Positions 52,345 through 61,046 of a stretch of DNA of 64,000 bases are shown here, piece after piece. The translations under genes were made by a program, and so were the position numbers. Under the pieces are notes generated by a model. The model did not search any database. It was not told where the DNA came from and was given only the letters and a program-made list of their open reading frames with translations. Position 1 is the stretch's first letter, and the number at the start of each line of letters is the position of its first letter. The DNA is from Micavibrio sp. UBA1850. GTDB lineage: Bacteria > Pseudomonadota > Alphaproteobacteria > Micavibrionales > Micavibrionaceae. The stretch covers positions 186,001-250,000 of the forward strand of contig DDIM01000004.1 in assembly GCA_002338525.1 (NCBI GenBank), read 5' to 3'.

Positions 52345-53151
52345 TTATTTAAGCCACCCCGTTAGGTCGCGTTGTAGAACTTCGGAAAGTGCCTCGATTT
52401 CAGGGCGGCATAAGTCATTCAGCCTCTTCCTGAAATCGTCAGGTATGCCGTCAAGATATTCTTTTTTGCCTGATAGGCGTTTACCCCCAATGGCCTCGTA
52501 AGCCTTATGACTTGCGCGCGATATAAGTGTGAATTTAGGGCGCGCCACATTGACCTTTTTGCTGGCAGTATCGGGTACAAAATTCTCATCAATGTTTAAA
52601 AAACCATAAAGATCTTTGACGGTTTTTGTGGCATCAGCTTTCACCTCATCAAAATAAATAGGAAGTATATTTTCGGAAGGAACATGCTGATGAAGCCACG
52701 CAACATGAGACGAAATAAATCCCGGCTCAACCCACGCACGAAACCAAACGTATGTGTCTAATATGTCTTTGAATTTATAATTAATATGTCCCAAACGTTT
52801 GACATGCCAATATCCCGAAAAGGCGCGCTCCACTGGGTTTCGCACCCCAAAAGAAAATTTGGCATTCGGATTATGCGTCAGGATGCGCTCCATGGCCTGA
52901 ATGGAATTAATATAACTTGGGGTGCAATCAATTTTAATCTGTCCCTTTTGCATTTCGGGATACAAATCCTCGTACCACTGAGGGCCTTTGTGAAAATTCA
53001 CATCGAAATAATTGCTCTCTGAATGGTCGGTCGCACAAATTTGAGGATGCTCTTTAAGGCATTCAAACACCCATGTTGAGGCCGTTTTCGGCGGGCCAAG
53101 ATAGAAATAATCAATGATGTGATCTTCGTGATTATCAGGTGTTTTACTCAT
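52345..53151 (-). CDS. Sulfotransferase-domain protein
   Basis: PAPS-dependent sulfotransferase of about 268 residues. The 5'-phosphosulfate loop is LGPPKTASTWVFECLKEHP near residue 20, and the 3'-phosphate site is FGVRNPVERAFSGYWHVK near residue 100, both well conserved. The end, with GKKEYLDGIPDDFRKRL and LSEVLQRDLTGW, fits bacterial glycan sulfotransferases. ATG 53151 is chosen because it overlaps the stop of the methyltransferase gene by 4 nt (ATGA). The acceptor is probably a surface sugar; that is inferred from its neighbours. Confidence 0.88.
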   Translation of the reverse strand: MSKTPDNHEDHIIDYFYLGPPKTASTWVFECLKEHPQICATDHSESNYFDVNFHKGPQWYEDLYPEMQKGQIKIDCTPSYINSIQAMERILTHNPNAKFSFGVRNPVERAFSGYWHVKRLGHINYKFKDILDTYVWFRAWVEPGFISSHVAWLHQHVPSENILPIYFDEVKADATKTVKDLYGFLNIDENFVPDTASKKVNVARPKFTLISRASHKAYEAIGGKRLSGKKEYLDGIPDDFRKRLNDLCRPEIEALSEVLQRDLTGWLK

Positions 53152-53933
53152 TGCTTTATCCCGCAAATATTTCCAGAGACACTGTCATAGTGAAAAAATA
53201 TCTCATGCTCATGTTTTTTAAAAAACTCATCAACGGCCTTTTTAGATCCTGCCCACGCGCCATAGTCATCAACAATCAAAAAACCGCCCTTCACAAGTTT
53301 TGGAAACAAATGCTCCAGCTCGTGTTTTGTTGATTCGTACCAATCGGTATCAAGACGCAGTAACGCGATTTTATCTGGTAAAATTTGAGGAATAGTGTCT
53401 TCAACTTTACCCTTAACGAAATGAATATTGTCAGCAGGGTATCCCGTTTGATCCATAACAGACTGCACAGTTTCTAGATCACCAACTGACCAGTCCGTCT
53501 TCCCATCTTTTTGATATACTTTGTATAAATCTTCGGCTTTCATATTTGTCGAAAGGCTGAAATCGTCTTTGGTCGGCGTACTCATCCCCTCGAATGTATC
53601 GTATAGATAAAACCCGCGATCAGTGTCTTGATTGTTCACGAGATGCTCTGCCATAATTGCGCTACACCCGCCGCGCCACACACCACATTCAACGATATCG
53701 CCTTGTATATTATGTTTGGTGATATGATTTAGTGCGTTAAACGACGTGTACAGGCCCTGCCATTTCACCATCGAGTAGGGGTGATACGTCTTATATAATG
53801 CCCGAAAGTCTTGAGGTATCGCGACAGGAAATTTTTCTTTTCCGCGAGGCCGAAAGCGTGAAACTTCAAGACCAAGAGAACGAAGAAAGTCTCGTACAAT
53901 AAATCGGAATGTTTTATATGACTGTGCGGACAT
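53148..53933 (-). CDS. TylF/MycF-family O-methyltransferase
   Basis: 261-residue SAM-dependent methyltransferase related to macrocin O-methyltransferase. The SAM loop is GDIVECGVWRGGCSAIMAEHL near residue 82. The TylF features FYLYDTFEGMSTP, LLRLDTDWYESTKHELEHLFPKL and FLIVDDYGAWAGSKKAVDEFF follow; DTDWYES and DDY supply the metal-binding acidic residues. Relatives in lipopolysaccharide and capsule loci methylate sugars. It is the first gene of the methyl-, sulfo- and acyltransferase cassette. No glycosyltransferase is adjacent. Confidence 0.9.
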   Translation of the reverse strand: MSAQSYKTFRFIVRDFLRSLGLEVSRFRPRGKEKFPVAIPQDFRALYKTYHPYSMVKWQGLYTSFNALNHITKHNIQGDIVECGVWRGGCSAIMAEHLVNNQDTDRGFYLYDTFEGMSTPTKDDFSLSTNMKAEDLYKVYQKDGKTDWSVGDLETVQSVMDQTGYPADNIHFVKGKVEDTIPQILPDKIALLRLDTDWYESTKHELEHLFPKLVKGGFLIVDDYGAWAGSKKAVDEFFKKHEHEIFFHYDSVSGNICGIKQ

Positions 53934-54115
53934 GAGAATATTTCTTTAAATGGAAAGCCTGTGAATGATTTTACAGCTTTTACAGCGCGGTTCAAGTCAC
54001 ATAATCAATAGGATAGGGGTAAGGTAGGGAGGAAGCAAAAGACTATCCCCATGATTCACAGGGCATATTTTTTTTTACGTACCTCTTTTCATTGTATTCC
54101 AAGTAAGGTAAAGCC

Positions 54116-55696
54116 ATGACAATGAACGAAGCATATCCAGATATACCCTTTAATGAAGACTTTGAGCGCGATTACGAAAGTGAGATCGTACCACAAGACA
54201 TGCCTGTGCATGCCCACAAAGAAGAAGGTAAGGGCAACGATGACAAAAAGCCCTCGCGCGCGCCTCACAATTTGGAGGCCGAACAAGGCTTAATTGGGGC
54301 ATTGCTTCTCGATAATCGCGTTTTAGAGCGCATTTCAGATCTTATCAAACCGGTACATTTTTATGCAGGCGCCCATGGCCGTATATATGAGGCCATACAA
54401 ACAATCGTTGAGCGTGGACAAGCCGCCACGCCCGTCACGTTGAAGGGGTATTTTGAAAAAGACCAAGAACTGGACAGTGTTGGCGGCGCAGAATATCTAG
54501 CAGACCTGGCAAGTACAGTCATGAGTCTGACAAATACAGAAAGCTATGCGCAAACAATTTATGACCTTTATTTACGTCGTGAATTGATTGGTGTTGGTAG
54601 TGATATTATCGAAGACGCGCACGCCTTTAACATCGACCAAGAAACAACAGACACGATAGAAAAGGCCGAAGCCCAACTTTTCAAACTGGCGGAAAGTGGT
54701 GAGTCTAAAGGCGGATTCGTTACCCTTCGCGATTCTGTGGTGACAGCCATTGAAATTGCTGAAAAGGCGTACAACACACAAGGACAAGTAACAGGGGCCA
54801 CTACAGGTCTTGTCGACATGGACAAAAAGCTTGGGGGGCTTCACCCTTCAGACTTGTTGATTTTGGCTGCGCGTCCTTCAATGGGTAAAACAGCCCTTGC
54901 CGTAAACGTGGCTTTTAATGCTGCAAAGGCCTTTGCCGAATCGGGGGGAAAAGAAGGCGCTGTGACGGCATTCTTCTCCCTTGAGATGTCACACGACCAG
55001 CTCACAACACGTATTTTGGCTGATCAGGCCAGCATATCTGGTGATGCCATTCGTAAGGGTAACCTTAACCAAGATCAATTCCGTGATTTTGCCCAAGCCG
55101 CCCACGCGCTAAGCCAAATCCCACTATACATTGATGATACACCGGCTCTATCTATTTCGGCTGTGCGGACGCGCTCTCGTCGTCTAAAACGCCAACATGG
55201 CCTTGGACTGATTGTGGTCGACTATCTACAGCTTTTGCGCGGAACAGGTAGTAAACAATCAGAAAGCAACCGTGTGCAAGAGGTATCGGAAATTACAAGG
55301 GGACTAAAAGCGCTGGCAAAGGAGCTTGAAGTTCCCGTGCTCGCCTTGTCCCAGCTATCTCGTACCGTTGAAAGCCGCGATGATAAACGCCCGATGTTGT
55401 CTGACCTTCGTGAATCCGGGTCGATTGAGCAAGATGCCGATGCCGTGATGTTCATCTATCGTGAAGAATACTATCTCTCACGTGAGGAGCCATCGCAAAA
55501 AACAAGCGAGTCGGTTGAAAAGTTTAACGAGCGTTACGAGACATGGTCACGCCGTTTGCAAGATATGGCCAATATTGCGGAAGTGATTGTTGCAAAACAA
55601 CGTCACGGTCCTATCGGTCCTGTACGTCTGCAATTTGACTCAAACTATACGAGATTCTCAGACCTTGCTCAAAATTACGAGGAAGAGCAATATTAA
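54116..55696 (+). CDS. dnaB: Replicative DNA helicase DnaB
   Basis: Hexameric helicase that unwinds DNA at the fork. After an acidic N-terminal extension of about 45 residues comes the primase-interacting N-domain (PHNLEAEQGLIGALLLDNRVLERI). The RecA-like domain has Walker A ARPSMGKTALAVNVAF near residue 255, FFSLEMSHDQLTTRILAD, Walker B GLIVVDYLQLL near residue 364, and the arginine-finger block KHRHGPIGPVRLQFD-like VAKQRHGPIGPVRL at the end. No intein is present. 526 residues. AAGGTAAAG precedes the ATG. It converges on ctaB with an 8-nt gap. Confidence 0.97.
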   Translation: MTMNEAYPDIPFNEDFERDYESEIVPQDMPVHAHKEEGKGNDDKKPSRAPHNLEAEQGLIGALLLDNRVLERISDLIKPVHFYAGAHGRIYEAIQTIVERGQAATPVTLKGYFEKDQELDSVGGAEYLADLASTVMSLTNTESYAQTIYDLYLRRELIGVGSDIIEDAHAFNIDQETTDTIEKAEAQLFKLAESGESKGGFVTLRDSVVTAIEIAEKAYNTQGQVTGATTGLVDMDKKLGGLHPSDLLILAARPSMGKTALAVNVAFNAAKAFAESGGKEGAVTAFFSLEMSHDQLTTRILADQASISGDAIRKGNLNQDQFRDFAQAAHALSQIPLYIDDTPALSISAVRTRSRRLKRQHGLGLIVVDYLQLLRGTGSKQSESNRVQEVSEITRGLKALAKELEVPVLALSQLSRTVESRDDKRPMLSDLRESGSIEQDADAVMFIYREEYYLSREEPSQKTSESVEKFNERYETWSRRLQDMANIAEVIVAKQRHGPIGPVRLQFDSNYTRFSDLAQNYEEEQY

Positions 55697-55704
55697 GGTC
55701 TTTG

Positions 55705-56595
55705 TTAAAGGCTGCTATCCAACATCAATGCGCCAAAAAGCGCAAAAAGATAGAACACAGAATAACCAAACATTTGTTTGGCTGATTTGTGAGTGTTGTC
55801 ACGCAATGTCTTAATGGCGCTGACAACAAATAAACCACTCAAAATAATGGCACTGATCCCATAAACAAGGCCAGTATAGTCTAATATCCATGGCATAAGC
55901 GTTAAAGGGAACAACGCAAGCGTGTAAATGAGCATTTGAATCTTTGTATGAGCCTCGCCTTTTGTGACCGGCATCATGGGAATATTGGCGCGTTTGTAAT
56001 CGTCATTGGCAAACAGAGCCAAAGCCCAAAAATGCGGCGGCGTCCATATAAAAATAATTGCAAAAAGAATAATCGGATAAAGTGTGATATCTCCTGTAAC
56101 AGCCGCCCACCCGATCATAGGGGGAAAGGCTCCCGCAGCACCACCGATGACAATATTCTGGGCGGTCCGTGGTTTTAGCCATATTGTGTAAATCACAACA
56201 TAAAAGAAACTTGCAAAGGCCATAATACCGGCGGCCACCCAATTTGTCGCAAGCCCCATCATCATGATAGACACCAATGTTGCAAAAATAGAAAAACCAA
56301 CCGCATTATCCGGTGAAATAATACCCGCTGGCATCGGGCGGTTTTTAGTTCTGTTCATTTTGGCATCGACGTCACGCTCGTACCACATATTAAACGCCCC
56401 CGATGCTCCAGAGCCAAGGGCAAGAGCTGCGATGGCGATAAATATAATAAAGACGTTCATGTCTTCGCGCCCGGGTGCTACCCAAAGCCCGACAAAACCG
56501 CTAAACACAACAAGGGACATCACCTTTGGTTTTAATAACTCAAAGTAATGTGACAAAGTTGGTGTAACTATAGGTGCGTTGGTAGCGTTATCCAT
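55705..56595 (-). CDS. ctaB: Protoheme IX farnesyltransferase (heme O synthase)
   Basis: UbiA-family membrane prenyltransferase that converts haem b to haem O for cytochrome oxidases. The prenyl-diphosphate site is NMWYERDVDAKMNRTKNRP near residue 65, and the second acidic/aromatic region is LALFANDDYKRANIPMMPV near residue 195. Nine membrane passes are expected in 296 residues. It belongs to the ctaC-ctaD group of cytochrome aa3 oxidase on the same strand, although ilvA stands between. Confidence 0.95.
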   Translation of the reverse strand: MDNATNAPIVTPTLSHYFELLKPKVMSLVVFSGFVGLWVAPGREDMNVFIIFIAIAALALGSGASGAFNMWYERDVDAKMNRTKNRPMPAGIISPDNAVGFSIFATLVSIMMMGLATNWVAAGIMAFASFFYVVIYTIWLKPRTAQNIVIGGAAGAFPPMIGWAAVTGDITLYPIILFAIIFIWTPPHFWALALFANDDYKRANIPMMPVTKGEAHTKIQMLIYTLALFPLTLMPWILDYTGLVYGISAIILSGLFVVSAIKTLRDNTHKSAKQMFGYSVFYLFALFGALMLDSSL

Positions 56596-56635
56596 AAATA
56601 TGATTTAACACGCACGCTTCAAAAGAACAAAGAGT

Positions 56636-58192
56636 TTATGACGGTTGTGTCGTGATATTTTTTATGTGCGATACCGCACGATCAGATGTTTTTTGCACAG
56701 ACACTGAGTTGTTCACCAAGCGTTTTACCAACTCGTCTTGTTGTGTTGTATTAAAGCCCATAAGAGCCTGACCCGTTGATTGTCCCGAATATCGATAGTT
56801 AAAATAAGACACGTCCGCAATATCTTGGATACTATTAAGAAGATTGCGAAGCGATCCTGTGGTCTCTTTAAACGCGATATTATAAAAGTCAGACTTTTCA
56901 ACCAGCTTTGGAGAATAAGGAATATTTGAAGCAATGATGTCTTCGTCTCCCGTCACATTCTGGAAAGGGATACCTGCATCAGTTAAAGATTTCTCAAGCT
57001 CTAAAAAACGCTTTGGTGAGGCGCCCAGACCAATAACCGGGTGGGCAAATTTAGCGTTGTTTTTACCGTATAAAAAATCGGTAACATTAATATCAAGCAT
57101 ATGATTGTCTAAAAGAGCCAACAGACCGCCCTTTTTTTCATCAAGCTCAACACGGATATATTGCTTCTTATATGCGCCAACGGCTGCTGATTCGGCAATA
57201 ACGCCAAGACGGTTAAAATCTATATTTGCCCCTGACAAAACGGAAACTATATTTTTACCCTCCAGTAAATGTGGTGTTTCACGCAGATATTTTGCAATAC
57301 CCGCAGCCCCTATTGCCCCTGATGTCTCAGGCAGCGCACGCAGCAAGCTGTGACATGTTTGTACAGCGGCACTTACTTCATTATTGGTAACTGTAATAAA
57401 ATCATCAATATAATCGCGACACAGTTCAAATGTAATGTCCCCAGGCCTCTTTACAGCCGTACCATCACAAAACGTGTCAACGCGGTTCATTGTAATAGGG
57501 CGTCCCGCCTCGATCGAAAGCCCCATAGAATTTTGCCCAACGCATTCAACGCCGATAATTTTGATCTTGGGATAGGCGTCTTTAAGGCGCATGGCAACGC
57601 CTGCCGCCATTCCACCGCCGCCAATTTGTAAAAAGGCATAATCAAAGGCTTTTTGACCTGTATTTTGAGCAATGATTTCTTGCGCAATTGTTGATTGTCC
57701 CGCAATAACATCAATATTGTCGAAAGGATGAATCATAGGTATGCCCGTTGTCTCAACATAAGATGAGGCCTTTTCAAATGCATCCGTATAACTTGCACCA
57801 TAAAGCTCGATTGACGCATGATCGCCTCCCAAACGTTTAACGGCTGTGATTTTCGCGTTAGGTGTTGTCTCGGGCATGTAAATCGTTGCGGCTAATCCGA
57901 GTTGTCGTGCAGCCATGGCAATACCCTGTGCATGATTTCCAGCAGAGGCTGTCACAACACCTTTTAGATTTGGGTTGCGTTCGACGGCTGCTTGCATGCC
58001 ATTGATGCCCCCACGCGCCTTGAATGAGAAAGCGTGTGGCATTTGGTCTTCGCGTTTTGCAAAAATAGAATAAGAAGGCTGGTCTAAAAACTGAATCTTT
58101 TGAAGGGGCGTAATATTTTGTCCCATAGTCGCTGCGATTCTTGCATCAGCTTTAGGGAACTCTTCTTTTAGTTTTTTCACAACATCACTCAT
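56636..58192 (-). CDS. ilvA: Threonine ammonia-lyase IlvA, long regulated form
   Basis: PLP enzyme that deaminates threonine to 2-oxobutanoate, the first step toward isoleucine. The PLP lysine lies in HAFSFKARGGINGM near residue 57, the Gly-rich phosphate loop in LQIGGGGMAAGVAM near residue 190, and the SAGNHAQGIAMAA block near residue 83. From about residue 325 two ACT-like regulatory domains follow (YIRVELDEKKGGLLALL and VTGDEDIIASNIPY), so isoleucine feedback is expected. 518 residues is typical of biosynthetic IlvA. A promoter places the transcript start at the ATG itself. Confidence 0.95.
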   Translation of the reverse strand: MSDVVKKLKEEFPKADARIAATMGQNITPLQKIQFLDQPSYSIFAKREDQMPHAFSFKARGGINGMQAAVERNPNLKGVVTASAGNHAQGIAMAARQLGLAATIYMPETTPNAKITAVKRLGGDHASIELYGASYTDAFEKASSYVETTGIPMIHPFDNIDVIAGQSTIAQEIIAQNTGQKAFDYAFLQIGGGGMAAGVAMRLKDAYPKIKIIGVECVGQNSMGLSIEAGRPITMNRVDTFCDGTAVKRPGDITFELCRDYIDDFITVTNNEVSAAVQTCHSLLRALPETSGAIGAAGIAKYLRETPHLLEGKNIVSVLSGANIDFNRLGVIAESAAVGAYKKQYIRVELDEKKGGLLALLDNHMLDINVTDFLYGKNNAKFAHPVIGLGASPKRFLELEKSLTDAGIPFQNVTGDEDIIASNIPYSPKLVEKSDFYNIAFKETTGSLRNLLNSIQDIADVSYFNYRYSGQSTGQALMGFNTTQQDELVKRLVNNSVSVQKTSDRAVSHIKNITTQPS

Positions 58193-58198
58193 GGTGCG

Positions 58199-58227
58199 AC
58201 AGTATCAAAAGTCAAAAATTATGTCAA
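58199..58227 (-). promoter_or_regulatory. Promoter of ilvA, probably giving a leaderless mRNA
   Basis: On the minus strand a consensus TTGACA (58227-58222), a 17-bp spacer and TACTGT (58204-58199). Only CGCACC separates the -10 box from the ATG at 58192, so the message would begin with the start codon. No Shine-Dalgarno sequence is seen. Confidence 0.5.
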
Positions 58228-58250
58228 CGAAATTGCAGGGTCTAAAAGAT

Positions 58251-58276
58251 GAAAAAAACCCCGCTAAAAGCGGGGC
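58251..58276 (-). terminator. Rho-independent terminator of ctaD
   Basis: AGCGGGG and CCCCGCT (58259-58275) form a 7-bp stem with a 3-nt loop. On the minus strand a run of seven T follows. It separates the oxidase genes from ilvA. Confidence 0.9.
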
Positions 58277-58286
58277 TAATTGATTG

Positions 58287-59861
58287 TTATTTAATTTTGG
58301 GTTGTTGTTCAAACTGATGGAACGGTGGAGGTGAAGATAGCGTCCACTCCAATGTCATAGTTTGAGGTTGAGCATTCCAAACATTGGCTTCTGCTTTTTT
58401 ACCAAACAGCAATGTGTAGATGACAACAAAAACAAACCAGATTGTTCCTGCAAATGCGATATATGCACCATAGCTAGAAATCTCGTTCCAGCCTTGATAC
58501 GCATCTGGGTAGTCAGGATAGCGGCGAGGCATACCTGCAAGACCTAAGAAATGCTGCGGGAAGAACAAAAGGTTCACGCCAATAAATGTTGTCCAGAAAT
58601 GAACCACACCCATCCATTCAGGGTATTGGCGGCCTGACATTTTACCAATCCAGTAGTAAAATCCTGCAAACAACGCAAACACCGCACCCAAAGATAAAAC
58701 ATAGTGGAAGTGAGCCACAACGTAGTATGTGTCATGCAATGCTGTATCCATACCTGCATTGGCAAGGACAACCCCTGTTACACCACCGACGGTGAATAGG
58801 AAGATAAATCCAATTGCCCAAAGCATAGGTGTTTTAAACGAAATTGATCCACCCCACATTGTAGCAATCCAAGAGAAAATCTTCACCCCAGTCGGGATCG
58901 CAATAATGAGTGTTGCTGCCGTAAAGTAGGCACGTGTATTAACAGAAATACCCGTGGTGAACATGTGGTGCGCCCAAACGATAAAGCCAACAAAACCAAT
59001 AGCCACCATGGCATATGCCATAGGCACGTATCCAAACACAGGCTTTTTAGAAAATGTTGATACGATGTGCGAGATGATACCAAAGGCAGGCAAAATCATA
59101 ATATACACTTCAGGGTGACCAAAGAACCAGAACAAGTGTTGGTACAAAAGTGGGTCTCCACCGCCTTCAGGACGGAAGAAGGCTGTATCAAAGTTACGAT
59201 CAGTCAACAGCATCGTGATTGCGCCACCAAGAACAGGTACAGATAACACAAGCAAGAAACTTGTTACCAACATCGCCCAGATGAACAATGGCATTTTGTG
59301 CAATGTCATGCCCGGAGCACGCATATTCAAAATTGTTGTAATGAAATTAGCAGCCCCAAGAATTGAGCTTGCACCAGCAAGGTGAAGTGCAAAAATAGCC
59401 ATATCAACCGACATGCCCGGATGCCCTAACTTATCGGATAGTGGCGGATAAACTGTCCAGCCTGTACCGGCACCTTGACCCACAAAAGCAGACCCAACAA
59501 GTAGCGCGAAGGCTGGAACAAGAAGCCAGAATGAAATATTATTTAAACGCGGAAAGGCCATGTCAGGCGCACCCACCATAAGCGGAATGAACCAGTTACC
59601 AAACCCACCAATCAGACCCGGCATAACTACGAAAAACACCATGATAAGGCCGTGCGCCGTGATCCAAACATTCCAGATATGTTCTGCGCCAGGTGAGATA
59701 AATTGTAGCCCTGGCTCTTGTAGCTCGAGACGCATCATCACAGAAAACGCACCACCGATCAGTCCCGCCATGATCGAGAAGATGATATAAAGCGTTCCAA
59801 TATCCTTATGGTTCGTTGAGCAAAACCAGCGTTGGAAAAATCCGGGTTTATGATCAGCCAT
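58287..59861 (-). CDS. ctaD: Cytochrome c oxidase subunit I (aa3 type)
   Basis: Catalytic core subunit of the terminal oxidase, with haem a, haem a3 and CuB and twelve membrane passes. Visible markers are the haem a ligand region WITAHGLIMVFFVVMPGLIGG, the CuB-Tyr cross-link site FFGHPEVYIMILPAFG (His and Tyr), the two CuB histidines in VWAHHMFTTG, and the haem a3/a ligands in VVAHFHYVLSLG. GHPEVY with its Glu marks a type A1 proton channel, and the K-channel region TGVKIFSW is present. 524 residues. It lies 58 nt after ctaC. Confidence 0.98.
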   Translation of the reverse strand: MADHKPGFFQRWFCSTNHKDIGTLYIIFSIMAGLIGGAFSVMMRLELQEPGLQFISPGAEHIWNVWITAHGLIMVFFVVMPGLIGGFGNWFIPLMVGAPDMAFPRLNNISFWLLVPAFALLVGSAFVGQGAGTGWTVYPPLSDKLGHPGMSVDMAIFALHLAGASSILGAANFITTILNMRAPGMTLHKMPLFIWAMLVTSFLLVLSVPVLGGAITMLLTDRNFDTAFFRPEGGGDPLLYQHLFWFFGHPEVYIMILPAFGIISHIVSTFSKKPVFGYVPMAYAMVAIGFVGFIVWAHHMFTTGISVNTRAYFTAATLIIAIPTGVKIFSWIATMWGGSISFKTPMLWAIGFIFLFTVGGVTGVVLANAGMDTALHDTYYVVAHFHYVLSLGAVFALFAGFYYWIGKMSGRQYPEWMGVVHFWTTFIGVNLLFFPQHFLGLAGMPRRYPDYPDAYQGWNEISSYGAYIAFAGTIWFVFVVIYTLLFGKKAEANVWNAQPQTMTLEWTLSSPPPFHQFEQQPKIK

Positions 59862-59919
59862 GTTTTTAGTCCTTTTTATTTATAAATTCTTGTCTTGTTA
59901 TAAGGGGAGTGGGCGTACC

Positions 59920-60708
59920 TTAAGCGTGTTCTTCTTTTGCTTTGACTAACCACTCTTCAAATTCTTCTTTTGTCACAGCCTTAATCTCGATAGGCATAAA
60001 GGCGTGTTTTGAACCACAAAGTTCAGAACATTGACCGTAATATGTGCCTGGCTTTGTGATGCGAACCCATGTCTCGTTCAAACGACCAGGAACGGCGTCT
60101 GTTTTAATTCCAAAAGACGGCATCGCAAAAGAGTGAAGCACGTCAGCCGCTGTCACAATAATTTGGATATTTGTGTCAATCGGCAATACAACGACGTTGT
60201 CAGTTGAAAGATTACGAAGTTGGCCTTTTTGTGTGTCAATTTCATCATCAGAAACCATGTAAGACAGGAATGACAAACCATCGTGATCTGGGTATTCATA
60301 CCCCCAGTACCATTGGTATCCAGTCACTTTCAATGTCATCTCAGGGTCTTCAACGCGATCCATGTAGTACAACAATTTAAAAGATGGGAAGGCAATCACG
60401 AGCAAAATAAGTGTAGGAATTAACGTCCACATAATTTCAAGCGGCGTATTGTGCGTAACTGTAGAGGGCTCAGGGTTCGATTTTTCGTTGAACCGGATTA
60501 CGACATAAATTAGCAGCGCCAAGACGAATAATGCAATGCCTGTAATAATGATCAAAAGCAAGTTGTGTAGATCGTGCATGCGCTCTGCAACTGGCGTTAC
60601 AGCCTCTTGAAAACCAAGCTGGTAAGGCTCTGGGTATTGCGCATATGCTGACCCAATAGTCAGACATGCGAGGAGTATGCTTGTAATAATTGTTGTAAAT
60701 TTTGCCAT
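59920..60708 (-). CDS. ctaC: Cytochrome c oxidase subunit II
   Basis: Electron-entry subunit with the binuclear CuA centre. A signal peptide (about 1-23, ending GSAYAQ) is followed by two membrane passes (about 50-72 and 90-110) and a periplasmic cupredoxin domain. The CuA ligands are seen as HSFAMPSFGIKTDAVPGR (first His) and YGQCSELCGSKHAFMPIEI (two Cys, Glu, His, Met) near residue 215. No C-terminal cytochrome c domain is fused. 262 residues. It is the first gene of the oxidase block; ctaE (subunit III) is not in the window. Confidence 0.97.
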   Translation of the reverse strand: MAKFTTIITSILLACLTIGSAYAQYPEPYQLGFQEAVTPVAERMHDLHNLLLIIITGIALFVLALLIYVVIRFNEKSNPEPSTVTHNTPLEIMWTLIPTLILLVIAFPSFKLLYYMDRVEDPEMTLKVTGYQWYWGYEYPDHDGLSFLSYMVSDDEIDTQKGQLRNLSTDNVVVLPIDTNIQIIVTAADVLHSFAMPSFGIKTDAVPGRLNETWVRITKPGTYYGQCSELCGSKHAFMPIEIKAVTKEEFEEWLVKAKEEHA

Positions 60709-60835
60709 GATTTTTTCAAATTCCGCTATTCATTTGTTGTTATTTACACATATAAATAGATGTAAAATACGCGTTAATTTATCAGATGTTTATACACATA
60801 AACAAGCCCTAATCAAACCGTTTTTAAAAATGAGA

Positions 60836-60865
60836 TTGACTCTCATCATAAGGTTTGGCTAAACT
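60836..60865 (+). promoter_or_regulatory. Promoter of the leucine leader and leuA
   Basis: TTGACT (60836-60841), an 18-bp spacer and TAAACT (60860-60865). Six bases (CTCCAT) separate the -10 box from the leader ATG at 60872, so the transcript should start at or next to the AUG. Confidence 0.6.
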
Positions 60866-60871
60866 CTCCAT

Positions 60872-60949
60872 ATGTTAACTAAAAACCTACTCATTCTCGC
60901 ACTTCTACTGGACCTCTCACAAGAGTCGCCGGGGATTTGTCGTATTTAG
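60872..60949 (+). CDS. leuL: Leucine-rich leader peptide of the leuA attenuator
   Basis: A 25-residue open frame, ATG at 60872 to TAG at 60947-60949, with eight leucines (residues 2, 6, 7, 9, 11, 12, 13 and 15). The core LLILALLLDL is read with several codon types (TTA, CTA, CTC, CTT, CTG). No ribosome-binding site precedes it; a leaderless start is likely. Slow reading at these codons when Leu-tRNA is scarce would hold the ribosome over the first half of the downstream RNA structures and so favour expression of leuA. Confidence 0.85.
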   Translation: MLTKNLLILALLLDLSQESPGICRI

Positions 60950-61009
60950 GTTTTTGAATAACATAAAACGAAAAAAGAGCCCCGCCAGATTTGGATGGGG
61001 CTTTTTTTT
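60911..61009 (+). promoter_or_regulatory. Leucine attenuator: pause hairpin, antiterminator and terminator
   Basis: Region 1-2: CTCT (60914-60917) pairs with AGAG (60922-60925), extended by GA/TC, inside the leader frame. Antiterminator: CGGGG (60930-60934) can pair with CCCCG (60980-60984). Terminator: AGCCCC (60978-60983) pairs with GGGGCT (60997-61002), followed by eight T. The antiterminator and terminator use the same CCCC bases and so exclude each other, as in classical amino-acid attenuators. A strong terminator lies before leuA with no gene end to serve. Confidence 0.85.
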
Positions 61010-61046
61010 ATGCGCAACACAACATAAGGCAAAGAAGGAATAAAAA

